This document shows positions 11,180-22,611 of a stretch of DNA of 64,000 bases, piece by piece (position 1 is the stretch's first letter; every line of letters starts with the position of its first letter). The position numbers and the translations under genes are program-made. The stretch is taken from positions 3,272,768 through 3,336,767 of the forward strand of contig SCFE01000005.1 of NCBI GenBank assembly GCA_004352715.1, in the 5' to 3' direction. Source of the DNA: Hofstenia miamia. Lineage: Eukaryota > Xenacoelomorpha > Acoela. The notes beneath the pieces are model-generated. The model searched no databases, was not told the DNA's origin, and worked only from the letters and a program-made list of their open reading frames with translations.

Positions 11180-13589
11180 ATAGCATAAAGTGAAATTGAA
11201 CTGTCAATGTAAACTTTCATAGGAAAAGAAAGAGGAATTAGTTTAGATGCTAAGCAATTTGCTTAGGGTTAATTTGCTCACCCTATATACCTTGTATTTT
11301 GAAGTAGACAATAGTTAACTGTAATACTCATTCGCATATGCATTGTGACAAAATCAAAGAATCTGTCTATTTGTGACAGCATTCCATCAAAGGTAAATTC
11401 ACCTGTACGAATCATGCATACAACGAAATATCAATATCTATACAACCACAAAAAACGCAAATTACATCACATTTGCTATCATTAACTAAATTTATACCTT
11501 CGTACATACTCTAATAACTATATACAAATTTGCATGGTTTTGTCATGTTTAGGCCGCACACAGCTGGCCCAACTGCAGAAGCAGTAACCACTGTCCGTAG
11601 GGAACTCGCAAACAGCATGTGAGGCGGCTTGCATTAACCTCAACTACAACTCTAATATATTTCAAAACACCATCGTGATATTCTAATAGTTGCTCATTGA
11701 TTATCAGGTTAGGATGAAGAAAATAAGAATGATTTATGCTTGACGAAAAATTTCTCTTATATAACAAGTTGGATTATATTTATCGTTATCATTTCATTCA
11801 GCTTGATCTTGAAATTCGCTTCATTAATATATCTTTTCTTCATCTTGGTAGCCCAAAAGACTGGCGAACAACGTTTTTCTAAACTGCACAATCATGTACA
11901 TTATGAACTCCAGCTACTATATACAATCAAAAAAATGCTTCAAGCTCAGGTCTATCTACGTGCATCCAATGAATTCAATGCATCTCTAAATGCATTAGTC
12001 CCACTAAATTTTGAAGAGTTTACAATTTTGTAAAACAAAAGCAGTGCTCTAAGATTCCATCCATAAATATATTTATAGAATGAAATGAGTTCACAGCCTG
12101 TACATTATTTGGTGCATCAAAATTAGTATGAATAGTGTTTCCCCCACTGATTTATTAATTTTATTGAAAATTGAAGTCCAAAATCTGCTTAATGAACCAA
12201 ATTGCACTTCTTCTTCCTAATAGATAGTAGAACTTTTTCTTTAAGTCACCCACTGTTCCATCAATGTTTTCTGCAAAATTGAAAATTCTCATCAATATTT
12301 AAGGCTCATTGAGATTTTCAATGTTATCTAGGTCCTGACTTCTCATATATATTAAATTTAAATTCCTGGAGTCCTAAGCTTGATATAGCTTTTTTTCGCA
12401 GATTGTCTTCTTGACATAATCATAGCATAGAACTAAAAAGAGTTCGAATTTTACAATATAGATGTTTTTGGGTGCAAGTTAAATACTAACAAATAAACTT
12501 TCATGAAATTATAGCATTAGGGTTTTTCAAGCATCGCATTACTACAAAAACAAGCAATCACCCTAAAGCAAGAGTTTTAAACTTATTTCATTTCGGGTAA
12601 CAAAGTTACCCCAAACTTAGACTATTGATGTTTTAACAATTTATTTAAGCAATTTGGCATTGGGTTGGTGCTTAAAATGGATACCACATTTCTTCAAACG
12701 AATATAAAATATTTCAAATCGCATACTGATTAAAAAGGGTGTCGAATTGACAACACCTTGATAGGAAGTCAAATATTGGAACGTTTTTAAGCAATTATTT
12801 TAACTAAATTTTCACTATTTCTGCTAATTTATAACATTTATCAGTCAAGAACTTTCGGACAAAAATATGTTGCATGACTTTGGAATGCACGCTTGAAAAA
12901 TCTGTGTCTAAATGCCATTACATAAAAATATATTTTACCAATTTTAATTGTCTAAACCCACTGTGTTGCTGGACAACAGCAGTATCCGTTTTAAGTAGCA
13001 ACCAACTTTATCTATTGTGCAGGAACTTGAAGAAATGCTTGCGGTTTCAAAAACTGGTTTTTGGCTAGTAGTGATGAATTTTGTTACAATGATTTATATT
13101 TGGCGTTAACCATATTCCTTTTAAATACCAACACCATTGTAGATGTCAGATGGAACAATGCACTTCTGGTCCACGCACAGTCTGTTCTAAATGCTTAGCA
13201 ACTTTTTGTTCTGGTTATTTTCTCGTTATCAATCAAATTTTACTCATTTCAATCATGTATTCTATTTAGAAATTTTGTATATACATTCTAGTAATGATTT
13301 CAAAGTAGAAATTCTTTAAATTGAAGCAGACCTACTCCTCGATGTTGCTTAAATAATATTTTATAGTTGTCAACTAAATTGCAGAATTTTTATTTATATT
13401 AAATATAGATATAAATACTAGAGGTAATAGTAAATATAATGCAAGAACTAGAAAACTTTTATATTTTACGTTGATAGTATTCCGTATGATGTTTTGTAAT
13501 TTTGGATTTTGCAGACTTGAAAAAATTGACCGACATTCTTATACTAATAGTTATTATGAATATTTATTAAAAATATTGAAAATTGTTAC
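11180..13589. other. Probable intron of the minus-strand receptor gene, no exon recognised
   Basis: This AT-rich stretch lies between the P-like remnant and the receptor's TM1-TM6 exon. Open frames at 11549-11767 (minus), 11740-12033 (plus) and 12874-13068 (plus) show no family motif and I do not call them genes. A donor-like ATG/GTAACA lies at its right edge (13590/13589). Confidence 0.45.
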
Positions 13590-14689
13590 CATGTTTTGTC
13601 CTTCCACTTCCCAATAATGTTTTCCGTATATTCTACGCAGTAATCACATATTTCATCAACGACTCCGCGCTTTGCAGTATTGTCAACTTTTAGAATATAG
13701 AGCATTGCATGATAAATTTTCAAGGATTTTTGAAATACAAGAGGAATACTTAACAACAAATAAACAATACTACCAGCAAGTGACACCATTGTTATACGCC
13801 GCTGCAATGATTTGAGGTTCTTGTTTATTCTCTGCGATGAGGAGCAGAAAATATTGATGTATATTACAGCTTGAATCGTAAACGGAACGAAAATTGTCAA
13901 TAAAATCTCTACGACCGAATTCAAAACTACAGAATCAGCTCTTATTACAATAGGAAAAATAAAGCTATATTTTTCAACATTTTTTATTGTTTGGAAAATC
14001 CCAAATTTACATTGCATGCTTAAGTCATATATAACCCAATGGGTATCCGCGTTTACAAATTCCCATTGCGTTCTATTTGCGAATAAAGAGCTTACCATCA
14101 ACATCAATGTCGTTTGTACAATTATCACAGCAAAACGATTTCTGAAAGAGAGTTATTTTTGTGCTGATGTATTGTATTTGATAAGAATTAATCGCTCTAT
14201 CGCAAGAGACACAAGAATCAATGGAGAGAGGAATTGATTTAAACCACGACAAAAATTTATGATTCTGCAAATGTATATGAAGGAAGGTGGATCAAATGTT
14301 TCTCCATGGGTTGCATATGTGTGAGTAGAGCCAAAAATATACGTGGGAAATCCCAGCTCTACTACTAGAAGAGTGACTCTTACCAAAAGGTTTACAGCAT
14401 CAACCACTGTGTTAAGAAAAAGAAATAAAAAATTTATATTGTTTTTTTCAACAATTTGTTTCAAAAAATATTCGGCAGCAAATAGATTAAATGGAATTCC
14501 AACAATCAAACCGAAAATACAGATTACTATGTTTGTTGCATATATAGCACAGTAAGTGTTGTATGTTAAATACTGGTACTTGTATCGTGTTTTCTGATAT
14601 TGATCCTTCCAATCTGGATTCTTACAAATTGGATTTCTGCTCTCAAACTTTTCATAGAAATATTTCATATAGAATTCTGATTCTCCCAC
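13590..14689 (-). CDS. Rhodopsin-type GPCR exon with TM1-TM6, in-frame TAA
   Basis: The reading frame runs from 14689 to 13590 and encodes six hydrophobic helices. TM1 is CAIYATNIVICIFGLIVGIPFNL; TM2 is around FLFLFLNTVVDAVNLL; TM3 ends SLAIERL, where ERL takes the DRY position; TM4 is RFAVIIVQTTLMLMVSS. An extracellular loop 2 Cys (MQCKFG) precedes TM5 (LLTIFVPFTIQAVIY) and TM6 (TMVSLAGSIVYLLLSI). No TM7 follows; instead a donor, ACATG/GTAACA, lies at 13590/13589, and the TM7 exon fits at 7007-6836. One TAA at 14153-14155 interrupts intracellular loop 2, yet the same frame stays open on both sides. The frame opens with GTG right after an in-frame TAG inside TGTGTTTAG, an acceptor-like sequence. 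The start is therefore either ATG at 14668 or an upstream exon. The single stop makes pseudogene, allele or sequencing error all possible. Confidence 0.75.
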
Positions 14690-14699
14690 CTAAACACAT

Positions 14700-16585
14700 C
14701 ATAAGTTTGCTCTAAAATAGATTTATTAATAAAATTATTAAATGAATATATATATATATTTTGAGTCCTTCATTTTCAAGTTAATATTTCATTGAATTTC
14801 AATTATATTGGCGAAGATGTTATTGTTACTAAAGTTTTTCAACACACACCACAAAGAGTAACATTAATAAGGGTCTAGGTATGAGTGAAACTTAACAAGA
14901 TTGATTGAGGCCATGTGCGGCTCTCGTGTACACCCGCGGGTCATAGTATTCAACCTTCCAGCAATAATTTTAATGTGATCTTGCAGTTATCGAAGAACTA
15001 TATTGGCTGATAACAGGCTGAAATGAAAATCATGATGCATGTAGAAATGACTTGTTGCTACATAAATAAACATAGCATAGTTTTAGCAGTTACTCTGGAT
15101 ATTTACGCCCATACCCACGCACATTTTAAAATTCTGTCATCAGTACATCAAAGCCCATGCAACTTCGTTAACAATCATTGCCTGGAAAATATTAAATTCA
15201 AAAAGTAAAATATGTTTAAAGATGAAAAAGCAAAAAATAATAAATTTTAATAAATTTATTGCTATATAAAAGTTAGGGCTGTGTGTCCCAATAAACCATA
15301 AAACTTTTAGAAGACGTCTTATAACACGTCCTAAAATAGTTTAGAATTTGTTAAAAAGACGTGGTTAGGTTATTTCAAATTTCCGGACTCTTACTGTGTC
15401 CATTTGAATACAAGTAGACTCAATTTCAACAACTAATGTATTAGTAAGCCTAAACTAGTGAAATTTGCTAAAACCATCCTCCCGTCTTATTAAAGTCCAT
15501 GTCTGTACACACGCGATATATGTATTGAGATTGCCTATACTGAATTTTTGCACAAATATTATCGCTTACGGGTAAGCTATTTCGATTTTACATTATGTGT
15601 ATTTTAAATAGTATATTTTCAAAACAAAATATTAAAAAAATTAACATATAAAGAACTTGAATTGTGTAAAAATTTTATGGAAAATTCTTTAATTATTTGA
15701 TAGCAGGAAAGAATATTTCATTTCGGACTTGGGTAGAATATTTAACGTTAGGGTGGTTACAGTGCAAGAGAGATTGTTGGAGGAGTGGGTGCTGCATTAA
15801 ATGTAAGAAAAATCATATTCCAACACAGATAGCATTACTAAATTCAAAAGCAGTTCAGTGATACCTGCAAAATATAGGTTGAATCCAGCTTCAATTTTCA
15901 AATATTTTCACACTAAACTAAAGAATAAGATTAAAATTCCAACTATTAGTACATCAGAAACTACAGATTGAACATTAGCTCATTTTCCAAGTATTTGTTT
16001 GTTGAGAAACGCATGAAAATGTCTATTTACGTGTTCAAATACTTTTTTAAATAGACAGTTTATAACATTCTTTCTGTATTTTACTCGTTATTTTTTATTT
16101 ACTGGTGCAGTAAAACCTGTGTTTGTACACAAGGTAAAACAGGTACCCGCATCCGCTAAGTACTGCTCTAGTAAAAGCTCGATGGCTACAATGATGTCAC
16201 GAATTAATGTTACTCCAAGCTTTGTAACTGTTTGTTAGACATCCAGGATCGTGGCTGTTGTTCAGTATCTACACCAGTACAATCGCAGGTGAGAGTACCC
16301 ACCCTTTGAGTCGGACTAATATTGCTAACTACAATTTGCTAAAAACTTTAAGCATATCGAATTTTTATAAGAAATACAGAATTGAAGATTTTGTTAATCT
16401 GGATTTCTATGCCCAGCCCAATATATTGTAGTGTATCCACAACAAATTTAAAATTCGGTGCAACACAAGACGGGTGTACGTACCCCTCCCCCTGATAAAT
16501 CCAAGTATAGTATAAGGACATGCTTAGAGTCTTAATTCATTAATCTCAGTGAAATCCCTTTGCTTAGTCAAAGAATTTTATGAAT
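14700..16585. other. Intergenic sequence, no gene recognised
   Basis: AT-rich, with scattered stops in all frames. A small GC-richer patch at 14905-14945 (GCGGCTCTCGTGTACACCCG) does not fold as a tRNA. A strong donor-like CAG/GTGAGAGT lies at about 16288-16297, preceded by an acceptor-like TTTGTTAG. The ~50-bp piece between them is too short and featureless to call an exon. Confidence 0.4.
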
Positions 16586-16612
16586 ATATAATAATAATAA
16601 TAATAATAATAA
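16586..16612. repeat. (AAT)n microsatellite at the 5' edge of a LINE copy
   Basis: About nine AAT units lie directly before GACCCGGGTTCGAGCCC. The last block contains GGTTCGAGCCC, which matches a tRNA-type pol III B box and could be a trace of a SINE or of the LINE's own 5' end. Similar TAA arrays bound the other copies of this LINE. Confidence 0.75.
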
Positions 16613-18445
16613 GACCCGGGTTCGAGCCCTGCCCCGACCCTTTCCTAATATGAAAGTGACAATGCAAGAAAAGGCCCTCAGCCCCCGGCGGGCCCCAAAT
16701 GGTCAGAGGGTGGACTCCACAATCGGGAGTGTGGACTCGAGAAGTGGCAGTATAGGATCCACACTGACCAATGGACAACGGCACAAATTAGGGCCAGAAG
16801 AAGCAGGCCAGATGAGAGATGTTACAGGAAGAGAATGTTGGAAGAATGGAGGAAGGCAGGAACAGGATTAGAAGTTACAGAGCAGAGGCTTGCAGGACAA
16901 GTGCGAAAGTTAAATTTGGATGAGAGTAAAGGGAAAAAGAGAGTTGAACAGGCAAAGCAAAGGGAAGATGAAGTGATAGACGTTGAGGCAGAAGTGGCGG
17001 AAGCAGCAGATCCAGTAGGCGCAGAAACTGAAGCAGCAATCAAGGAAAAGATGAAGCAAGAAATAGGTGAGAGAACTAGGTTGCCAGTTCCAAGAGCAGT
17101 TAAGAAAAGCAAGCTAGCAGTAGAGACAGCAAAGGTCAATAAAGTGTTGGAGAGGATAGATGCTAGGAGTGTCACAGAAGTAAATAGCTTAGTGTATGCA
17201 GGCAATGGGAAGTGCTGAAAAATGTAGGCATGGACACGAAGAAGAAAAGGCAACAAGAAGATAAGGGAGACAGAAAGCCAGCATGGGAAAGAAGAATTGA
17301 GAATAANNNNNNNNNNNNNNNNNNNNNNNNNNNNNNNNNNNNNNNNNNNNNNNNNNNNNNNNNNNNNNNNNNNNNNNNNNNNNNNNNNNNNNNNNNNNNN
17401 NNNNNNNNNNNNNNNNNNNNNNNNNNNNNNNNNNNNNNNNNNNNNNNNNNNNNNNNNNNNNNNNNNNNNNNNNNNNNNNNNNNNNNNNNNNNNNNNNNNN
17501 NNNNNNNNNNNNNNNNNNNNNNNNNNNNNNNNNNNNNNNNNNNNNNNNNNNNNNNNNNNNNNNNNNNNNNNNNNNNNNNNNNNNNNNNNNNNNNNNNNNN
17601 NNNNNNNNNNNNNNNNNNNNNNNNNNNNNNNNNNNNNNNNNNNNNNNNNNNNNNNNNNNNNNNNNNNNNNNNNNNNNNNNNNNNNNNNNNNNNNNNNNNN
17701 NNNNNNNNNNNNNNNNNNNNNNNNNNNNNNNNNNNNNNNNNNNNNNNNNNNNNNNNNNNNNNNNNNNNNNNNNNNNNNNNNNNNNNNNNNNNNNNNNNNN
17801 NNNNNNNNNNNNNNNNNNNNNNNNNNNNNNNNNNNNNNNNNNNNNNNNNNNNNNNNNNNNNNNNNNNNNNNNNNNNNNNNNNNNNNNNNNNNNNNNNNNN
17901 NNNNNNNNNNNNNNNNNNNNNNNNNNNNNNNNNNNNNNNNNNNNNNNNNNNNNNNNNNNNNNNNNNNNNNNNNNNNNNNNNNNNNNNNNNNNNNNNNNNN
18001 NNNNNNNNNNNNNNNNNNNAATGGTAGAGCAGTGAGTCACCTGTGGTACATGGACGACCTGAAGATGTATGCTAGTTCTAGGAAGATGTTGCAGAAGAAA
18101 ATGGAGATATTGGAGAAGGCAAGCAGAGATCCTGGGTTGGAATTTGGATTAGGAATGTGTGCGACAGTGACAATGACCAGAGGCAAGTGCATAGATGGAG
18201 ATGGTTTGAGGACGAGCAGTGGGGGTAAGATTGAGGAAGTAAAAAAGGGTTACAAGTACTTAGGTGTGATAGAGAAAGATAGAATAGATCATGAGGAAAT
18301 GAGGACGAGGTTAAGAAAAGAATACAAGAGGAGAGCAAGGAAGGTACTACAAAAGTCAGCATTGAATGGGCAGAATAGTATAAAAGCAATTAATACATGG
18401 GCNNNNNNNNNNNNNNNNNNNNGAAGCTGTGAGATGCAAGGATAA
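16613..18445 (+). pseudogene. Restriction-endonuclease-type LINE, copy 1 (gapped)
   Basis: The 5' part (16650-17300) encodes a charged protein with a YRKRMLEEWRKAG block and TEQRLAGQVRKL, the N-terminal DNA-binding region seen in this LINE group, spread over two frames. A 713-N gap (17307-18019) hides most of the reverse transcriptase. At 18020-18402 the frame resumes with LWYMDDLKMY, the YMDD catalytic motif at 18047-18058, and continues to KSALNGQNSIKAINTW. A second gap (18403-18422) follows. The last bases, AAGCTGTGAGATGCAAG, equal the 3' end of the other copies, so the C-terminal zinc knuckle and endonuclease are missing here. Family assignment comes from copies 2 and 3. Confidence 0.75.
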
Positions 18446-18490
18446 TAATAATAATAATAATATCATAATCATAATAATAATAATAATAAT
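18441..18490. repeat. (AAT)n microsatellite between LINE copies 1 and 2
   Basis: An interrupted array of AAT units (with ATC/ATA variants in the middle) directly follows the 3' end of copy 1 and directly precedes the truncated start of copy 2. Confidence 0.85.
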
Positions 18491-19806
18491 CAGCTTAGGA
18501 CAAGCCGTGGGGGAAGATTGAGGAAGTCAAAGAGGGGTACAAGTACTTAGGTGTGATAGAGAAAGATAGAACAGATCATGAGGAAATGAAGACAAGGTTA
18601 AGAAAAGAGTACAAGAGGAGAGTAAGGAAAGTACTACAGAAGTCAGCATTAAATGGGCAGAATAGTATAAAGGCAATTAATACATGGGCAATACCAGTAT
18701 TGAGATATTCGGCAGGAATAGTTAGGTGGAACAAGAATGAACTTAGGGAGCTAGACAGGGAGACAAGGAAGATACTAGCAGCAGAGAGAGCTTTCAACTT
18801 AAATGGAGATGTAGATAGGCTGTACATAGCAAGGCATAAGGGAGGGAAAGGACTACTAAGTGTAGAGGAAACTGTAGAAGCAGAAGCACTAGGGCTAAAG
18901 GAATATGTAGAAAAGCAACCTAAGGGGTCACTACTGGAGGTCACTAAGGAGTTAAGGAAGATAAGAACTGACAGTGAAGGACAGAAGGTATAGACAGAAG
19001 GCAATGCATGGAGAATACTGGAGGAACAAAGAAAAGTGTGACAGAGAAGAAAGCAACAAGTGGTTAAAGAAAGCAGGACTTAAAAGAGAAACAGAAGCAT
19101 TGATAATGACAGCACAGAAGCAAGTGATAAGAACAAACTGGGTGAAGAAGCATATAGACAGAAGAGTGGAAGTAAGTGATAAGTGTAGGCTATGTAAGAA
19201 AGAGTGTGAGACAGTAGATCATCTGATAGCAGGGTGTGAGAAGTTGGCACAGAATGAGTATAAGTTCAGGCATGACAAGGTAGGACGAATGATACATTGG
19301 AGCTTGAGCAGGCAGCATGGGTTAGAAGCAGGAGACAAGTGGTATGAGCACAAGCCAAAGGCGTCATAGAAAATGAAATGGTTAAGATACTGTGGGACTT
19401 CAACATACATACAAGCAAGGTAATAGAAGCACGGAGATCAGACATAGTAGTGGTAGACAAAGAGAAAAGATTAGGAACAGTGATAGACATAGCAGTACCA
19501 AAGGACAGAAACGTAGAAAGCAAGGAGAAAGAGAAGATAGACAAGTACAGAGAGTTGGCAGAGGAAATAGAAAGGCTGTGGAAGTTAAAGAAGGTTGAAG
19601 TAGTCCCGGTAGTAGTAGGAGCACTAGGAGCAGTGATTAAGAAGTATTAGATACTTGGAGGAGCTGGGAGTACCAAAGTGGGGAGGAGCAGTAGCACAGA
19701 AGGCAGCATTGTTAGGAACAGCTAGAGTCCTGAGGAAAGCTCTCAGGCTCCCTGGGAACTGGTGAATCCCCGAGCTGAGAGGAATACCAGCATGAAGCTT
19801 TGAGAT

Positions 19807-19807
<1 letters not shown>
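18491..19807 (+). pseudogene. Restriction-endonuclease-type LINE, copy 2 (5' truncated)
   Basis: It starts within the post-catalytic part of the reverse transcriptase, at the block matching GLRTSSGGKIEEV of copy 1. Long open pieces at 18553-18993, 18974-19369 and 19378-19650 overlap in different frames, so small indels have broken the ORF. It keeps an intact zinc knuckle, CRLCKKECETVDHLIAGC (C-x2-C-x8-H-x4-C), near 19182-19238. The endonuclease core has RRSDIVVVD, so the catalytic Pro of the PD-(D/E)xK-type site is Ser here. A conserved tail (ALRLPGNW, then a stop) and AAGCTTTGAGATG lead into the next TAA array. R2/R4-type non-LTR elements carry this zinc knuckle plus restriction-like endonuclease architecture. 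Confidence 0.8.

Positions 19808-19838
<31 letters not shown>
19808..19838. repeat. (AAT)n microsatellite at the 3' end of LINE copy 2
   Basis: About ten AAT units start immediately at the conserved 3' end of the element (TTTGAGATGT). Confidence 0.85.
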
Positions 19839-19972
19839 TACATTACCACATCACTACGGTGAGTATATCACCAAACATCATTTTAATTAAGAGAATTAAT
19901 AAATTGATAAATCCCTTTAAATATAGCGTGTTTTAATGTGTCTTGCAACAGGATAGAACATTTATATTTTAG

Positions 19973-20193
19973 TTGCATCTTGTATGTGGCATGGGTGCTA
20001 GATGGCGTAAAGACAGGTTTGATTGGCCCACGTGAATTACGACACATTCCAGCAACATTAAATGGACTTTATCTGTGGTTGTGCCAAAGATTGTTTTCAC
20101 AAGGCGATGCGTTTGCGCGTGTGAGGCCACTGTTTGAAGTGGTGTTAGCATTGCGAAGGCCAATATCTCTGCCACATCTCTTAGCATGTTCTG
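19973..20193 (+). CDS. Internal exon of an ANKRD50-like STAND NTPase/ankyrin gene
   Basis: An acceptor (TTTATATTTTAG, AG at 19971-19972) and a donor (TTCTG/GTAAAT, GT at 20194-20195) bound a 221-bp exon with one open frame. Its product includes LDGVKTGLIGPREL, then RHIPATLNGLYLWLCQRLF, then ARVRPLFEVVLALRRPIS. These blocks match, from memory, the region after the nucleotide-binding domain of ANKRD50, where LDGV, REI, IPGTLNGLYLWLCQRLF and VQPILNVILAA-RPLT occur in the same order. The exon enters in phase 2 (one base completes the first codon) and leaves in phase 1. Flanking exons were not found: LINE copies lie upstream, and 20.5-21.5 kb downstream is uninformative. It could be TANC-like instead, but the LYLWLCQRLF block favours ANKRD50. 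Confidence 0.7.
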
Positions 20194-20534
20194 GTAAATA
20201 TATACGTACATTTTTCGAATCCGANAGGCAAGTGCATAGATGGAGATGGTTTGAGGACGAGCAGTTTGGATAAGATTGAGGAAGTCAAAGAGGGGTACAC
20301 GTACTTAGGTGTGATAGAGACAGATAGAACAGGTCATGAGGAAATGNTACGACACATTCCAGCAACATTAAATGGACTTTATCTGTGGTTGTGCCAAAGA
20401 TTGTTTTCACAAGGCGATGCGTTTGCGCGTGTGAGGCCACTGTTTGAAGTGGTGTTAGCATTGCGAAGGCCAATATCTCTGCCACATCTCTTAGCATGTT
20501 CTGGTAAATATATACGTACATTTTTCGAATCCGA
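20038..20534. repeat. 187-bp duplication around a LINE scrap, bounded by single Ns
   Basis: The block at 20038-20224, which is most of the ANKRD50-like exon plus its donor, is repeated exactly at 20348-20534. Between them, Ns at 20225 and 20347 bracket 121 bp that nearly equals an internal part of LINE copy 3 (about 24050-24170). The single-N borders and exact duplication point to a scaffolding or gap-filling error. The second exon copy should not be counted as a gene. Confidence 0.75.
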
Positions 20535-21544
20535 TTAGCTTATTATTGAGATTTCATTCTATGGGCTTCTTATGGGATCAAAGTTTTCGGTCTCATATTT
20601 ATTCCATTTATTCAACTATAAACCATTTGGTTAAATGTCTGCGTTCATCTTCATGCCAGTGTGCTTAAAACAATTTTTTTTCCGATAATCGTCCAACTTT
20701 ACAAATTCAATCAAACGGATGGTGCGACGATTTTATTTTCTATGAAATGAGAAAACTGCAGTGTTAGGTTAATAATATAAGCCTAAAATGAAAGAGGTAG
20801 AAGTAAGCTTTTATTTCTTCATACTATGTGATTGCAGAGTTTGAAATGAACTTTGCCGTTTCTTTTAGCTTTGATGAGGCTGAATTTTAAGAACTAGAAT
20901 TGAATTCGCAAAACTCTATCTAATATGCTAGAAAGAGAAATCGTTAATAAATTACAACCCGATTGAGAATTTTCTTGACGATTTAAAAAAATCAGTTATT
21001 TTAAATCTCAGTTTCCTTATCAATAACAAATAAACACTGAGTTTTTAACCTGAAGTATGAACACTCGAGATAGACTCGGGTAGCTCTACCTTAATTTGAA
21101 AACTGCTTGAACCTAACATTTGGACCTAATTGCTAATGAGATACTGCTTCCATCGTTTAAAATAGCGTTCTATATCTATGGAATTGTTTTAAATATTTCT
21201 CTATGCTTTCCACTTCATTTGTATTCCTATTCAACGAAACAGAGAGCGTGGAAAAAATGTGATACCAATAATTGACAGAATTTCTGAATAATCTTCACGT
21301 ACATAATTGATTAGCTAGTTAGGAGTTATTAAACTTTTATTACATCTTTGCATCGAGGTTTACAATTCCAAATGATTTATGTTTCGACACAATAGCTAAG
21401 GTGTGCCGATTTTTCGAAAGTTTTATAATCTATGGATTAGACTCCAGAAAATGTTTATTCTAATTATTATTGTGGCAAATTATTGAAATTAAAGCATTTT
21501 GTCGCATAAGTCTTATCTATTGATACACATTATTGTACTCTATA

Positions 21545-21545
<1 letters not shown>
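20535..21545. other. Sequence downstream of the ANKRD50-like exon, no feature recognised
   Basis: AT-rich sequence with stops in all frames. The next exon of the ANKRD50-like gene was sought here and not recognised. It may be intron. Confidence 0.4.

Positions 21546-21597
<52 letters not shown>
21546..21597. repeat. (TA)n microsatellite abutting a Penelope-like fragment
   Basis: About 26 TA units. The Penelope-like remnant on the minus strand ends directly at its right edge. Confidence 0.9.
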
Positions 21598-21599
<2 letters not shown>

Positions 21600-22330
21600 A
21601 TGTTTTCTCTATTATATTGATTAATTATTAGAGCTTCGCATATATTTTTGTGGAGAGTTTTCATGGCTATTTCAAAATTTGTTTTCCTTAATTCATGTTG
21701 GCGGTTTAATATTTTTATTTCAAGATGGCCGTGAAGATGTTCTTTATTTTGTTTGCCAAAATGTGGCTTAGTTTCACCAATGTATAGCTTGTTACAGTTA
21801 TCGCAAGTATGTTTGTAGACAATGGATGAAGCTAGGCATTCTGGGGATTCGTTCTTCGTGTTAAATGTATTATTAGTTTGTATCTATGTAAAACCAGGCC
21901 TAGTTTAAAATGATGTTTATCTTACATTGACAATTTTTCTTAATTTATTTGGTTTCATTATTCATTGTATCCTAGCTTCCAGTATATGCTATCTTCATAA
22001 TTATTTGACTTTCTCTCGTTTAATTTATTTTATAATTGGAATTTAAGCATTTTGACGTAACTTCTTTTAACACTTTATTTGGATTTCCAATTATAAATAA
22101 TACATTGAAACTCGTTGCTAGTAATTCAAAATTCGATGATGTTTTTATGAATCTTTCACATAAACACTTTATTGTGTTGGTCTTGAACTTTAATACACAA
22201 TATTCCATTAGCTTCCTCACAAACTGTGGAAATGCTATTTAGTGGAAAAGCCCTGTTATTAAGCAAACTACGTAGGCGACGTCTCCCAAGTGTATTAGCA
22301 GTCTTTGTGTATCATCGCAAAAATATTGGA
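21598..22330 (-). pseudogene. Penelope-like element, C-terminal RT and GIY-YIG remnant
   Basis: On the minus strand, pieces near 22240-22020 resemble the end of a Penelope reverse transcriptase (CIKVQDQHNKVF, then IIYNWKSK). At about 21830-21700 a GIY-YIG endonuclease follows with VYKHTCDNCNKLYIGET and KEHLHGHLEI: the CxxC-associated VY...YIGET signature of Penelope-like elements. It cuts DNA for insertion in active elements. Stops and frameshifts disrupt it. The element's 3' end lies against the (TA)n tract at 21546-21597. The sequence differs clearly from the 49-52 kb copies, so this is a second subfamily. Confidence 0.75.
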
Positions 22331-22611
22331 TTAATAGGTAATTACATGTACATGGAACCTGCCAATGTTTGATAAAAACCTTTTTTATAGATTGTAGTGT
22401 AAAAAGTACTTTATTGTTTTTGCTATGTCATTGCTCAGTGGTTGTGTGGTGTTCAAAATCTGATGTCACTGTAACTCTCTTATGTTCTTACATAAATGTA
22501 TTATTCATATACACCTATTGCAAAAATCGTTTGTTAAAGCATGATAATTGCAATGATTATGGAAGTTTTTAGGATCTACAAACCTCTCATTGTGCATATA
22601 TATATATATAT

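Noticed and set aside
14905-14945. Possible tRNA in a GC-richer patch
   Set aside because: No acceptor stem or D/T-arm set can be formed, and A and B boxes are absent.
16240-16297. Possible ~50-bp exon before CAG/GTGAGAGT
   Set aside because: Good-looking splice words, but too short to judge and with no recognisable protein in any frame.
16613-16640. tRNA or SINE called from the B-box-like GGTTCGAGCCC
   Set aside because: There is no A box or tRNA body upstream, only (AAT)n. The word alone is not enough.
18078-19004. Ser/Leu/Pro-rich minus-strand frames opposite the LINE copies, also at 19266-19624 and 23907-25203
   Set aside because: They are antisense shadows of the purine-rich LINE coding strand.
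20251-20538. Plus-strand frame fusing a LINE piece to the ANKRD50-like exon
   Set aside because: The fusion crosses an N at 20347 inside what looks like an assembly error.
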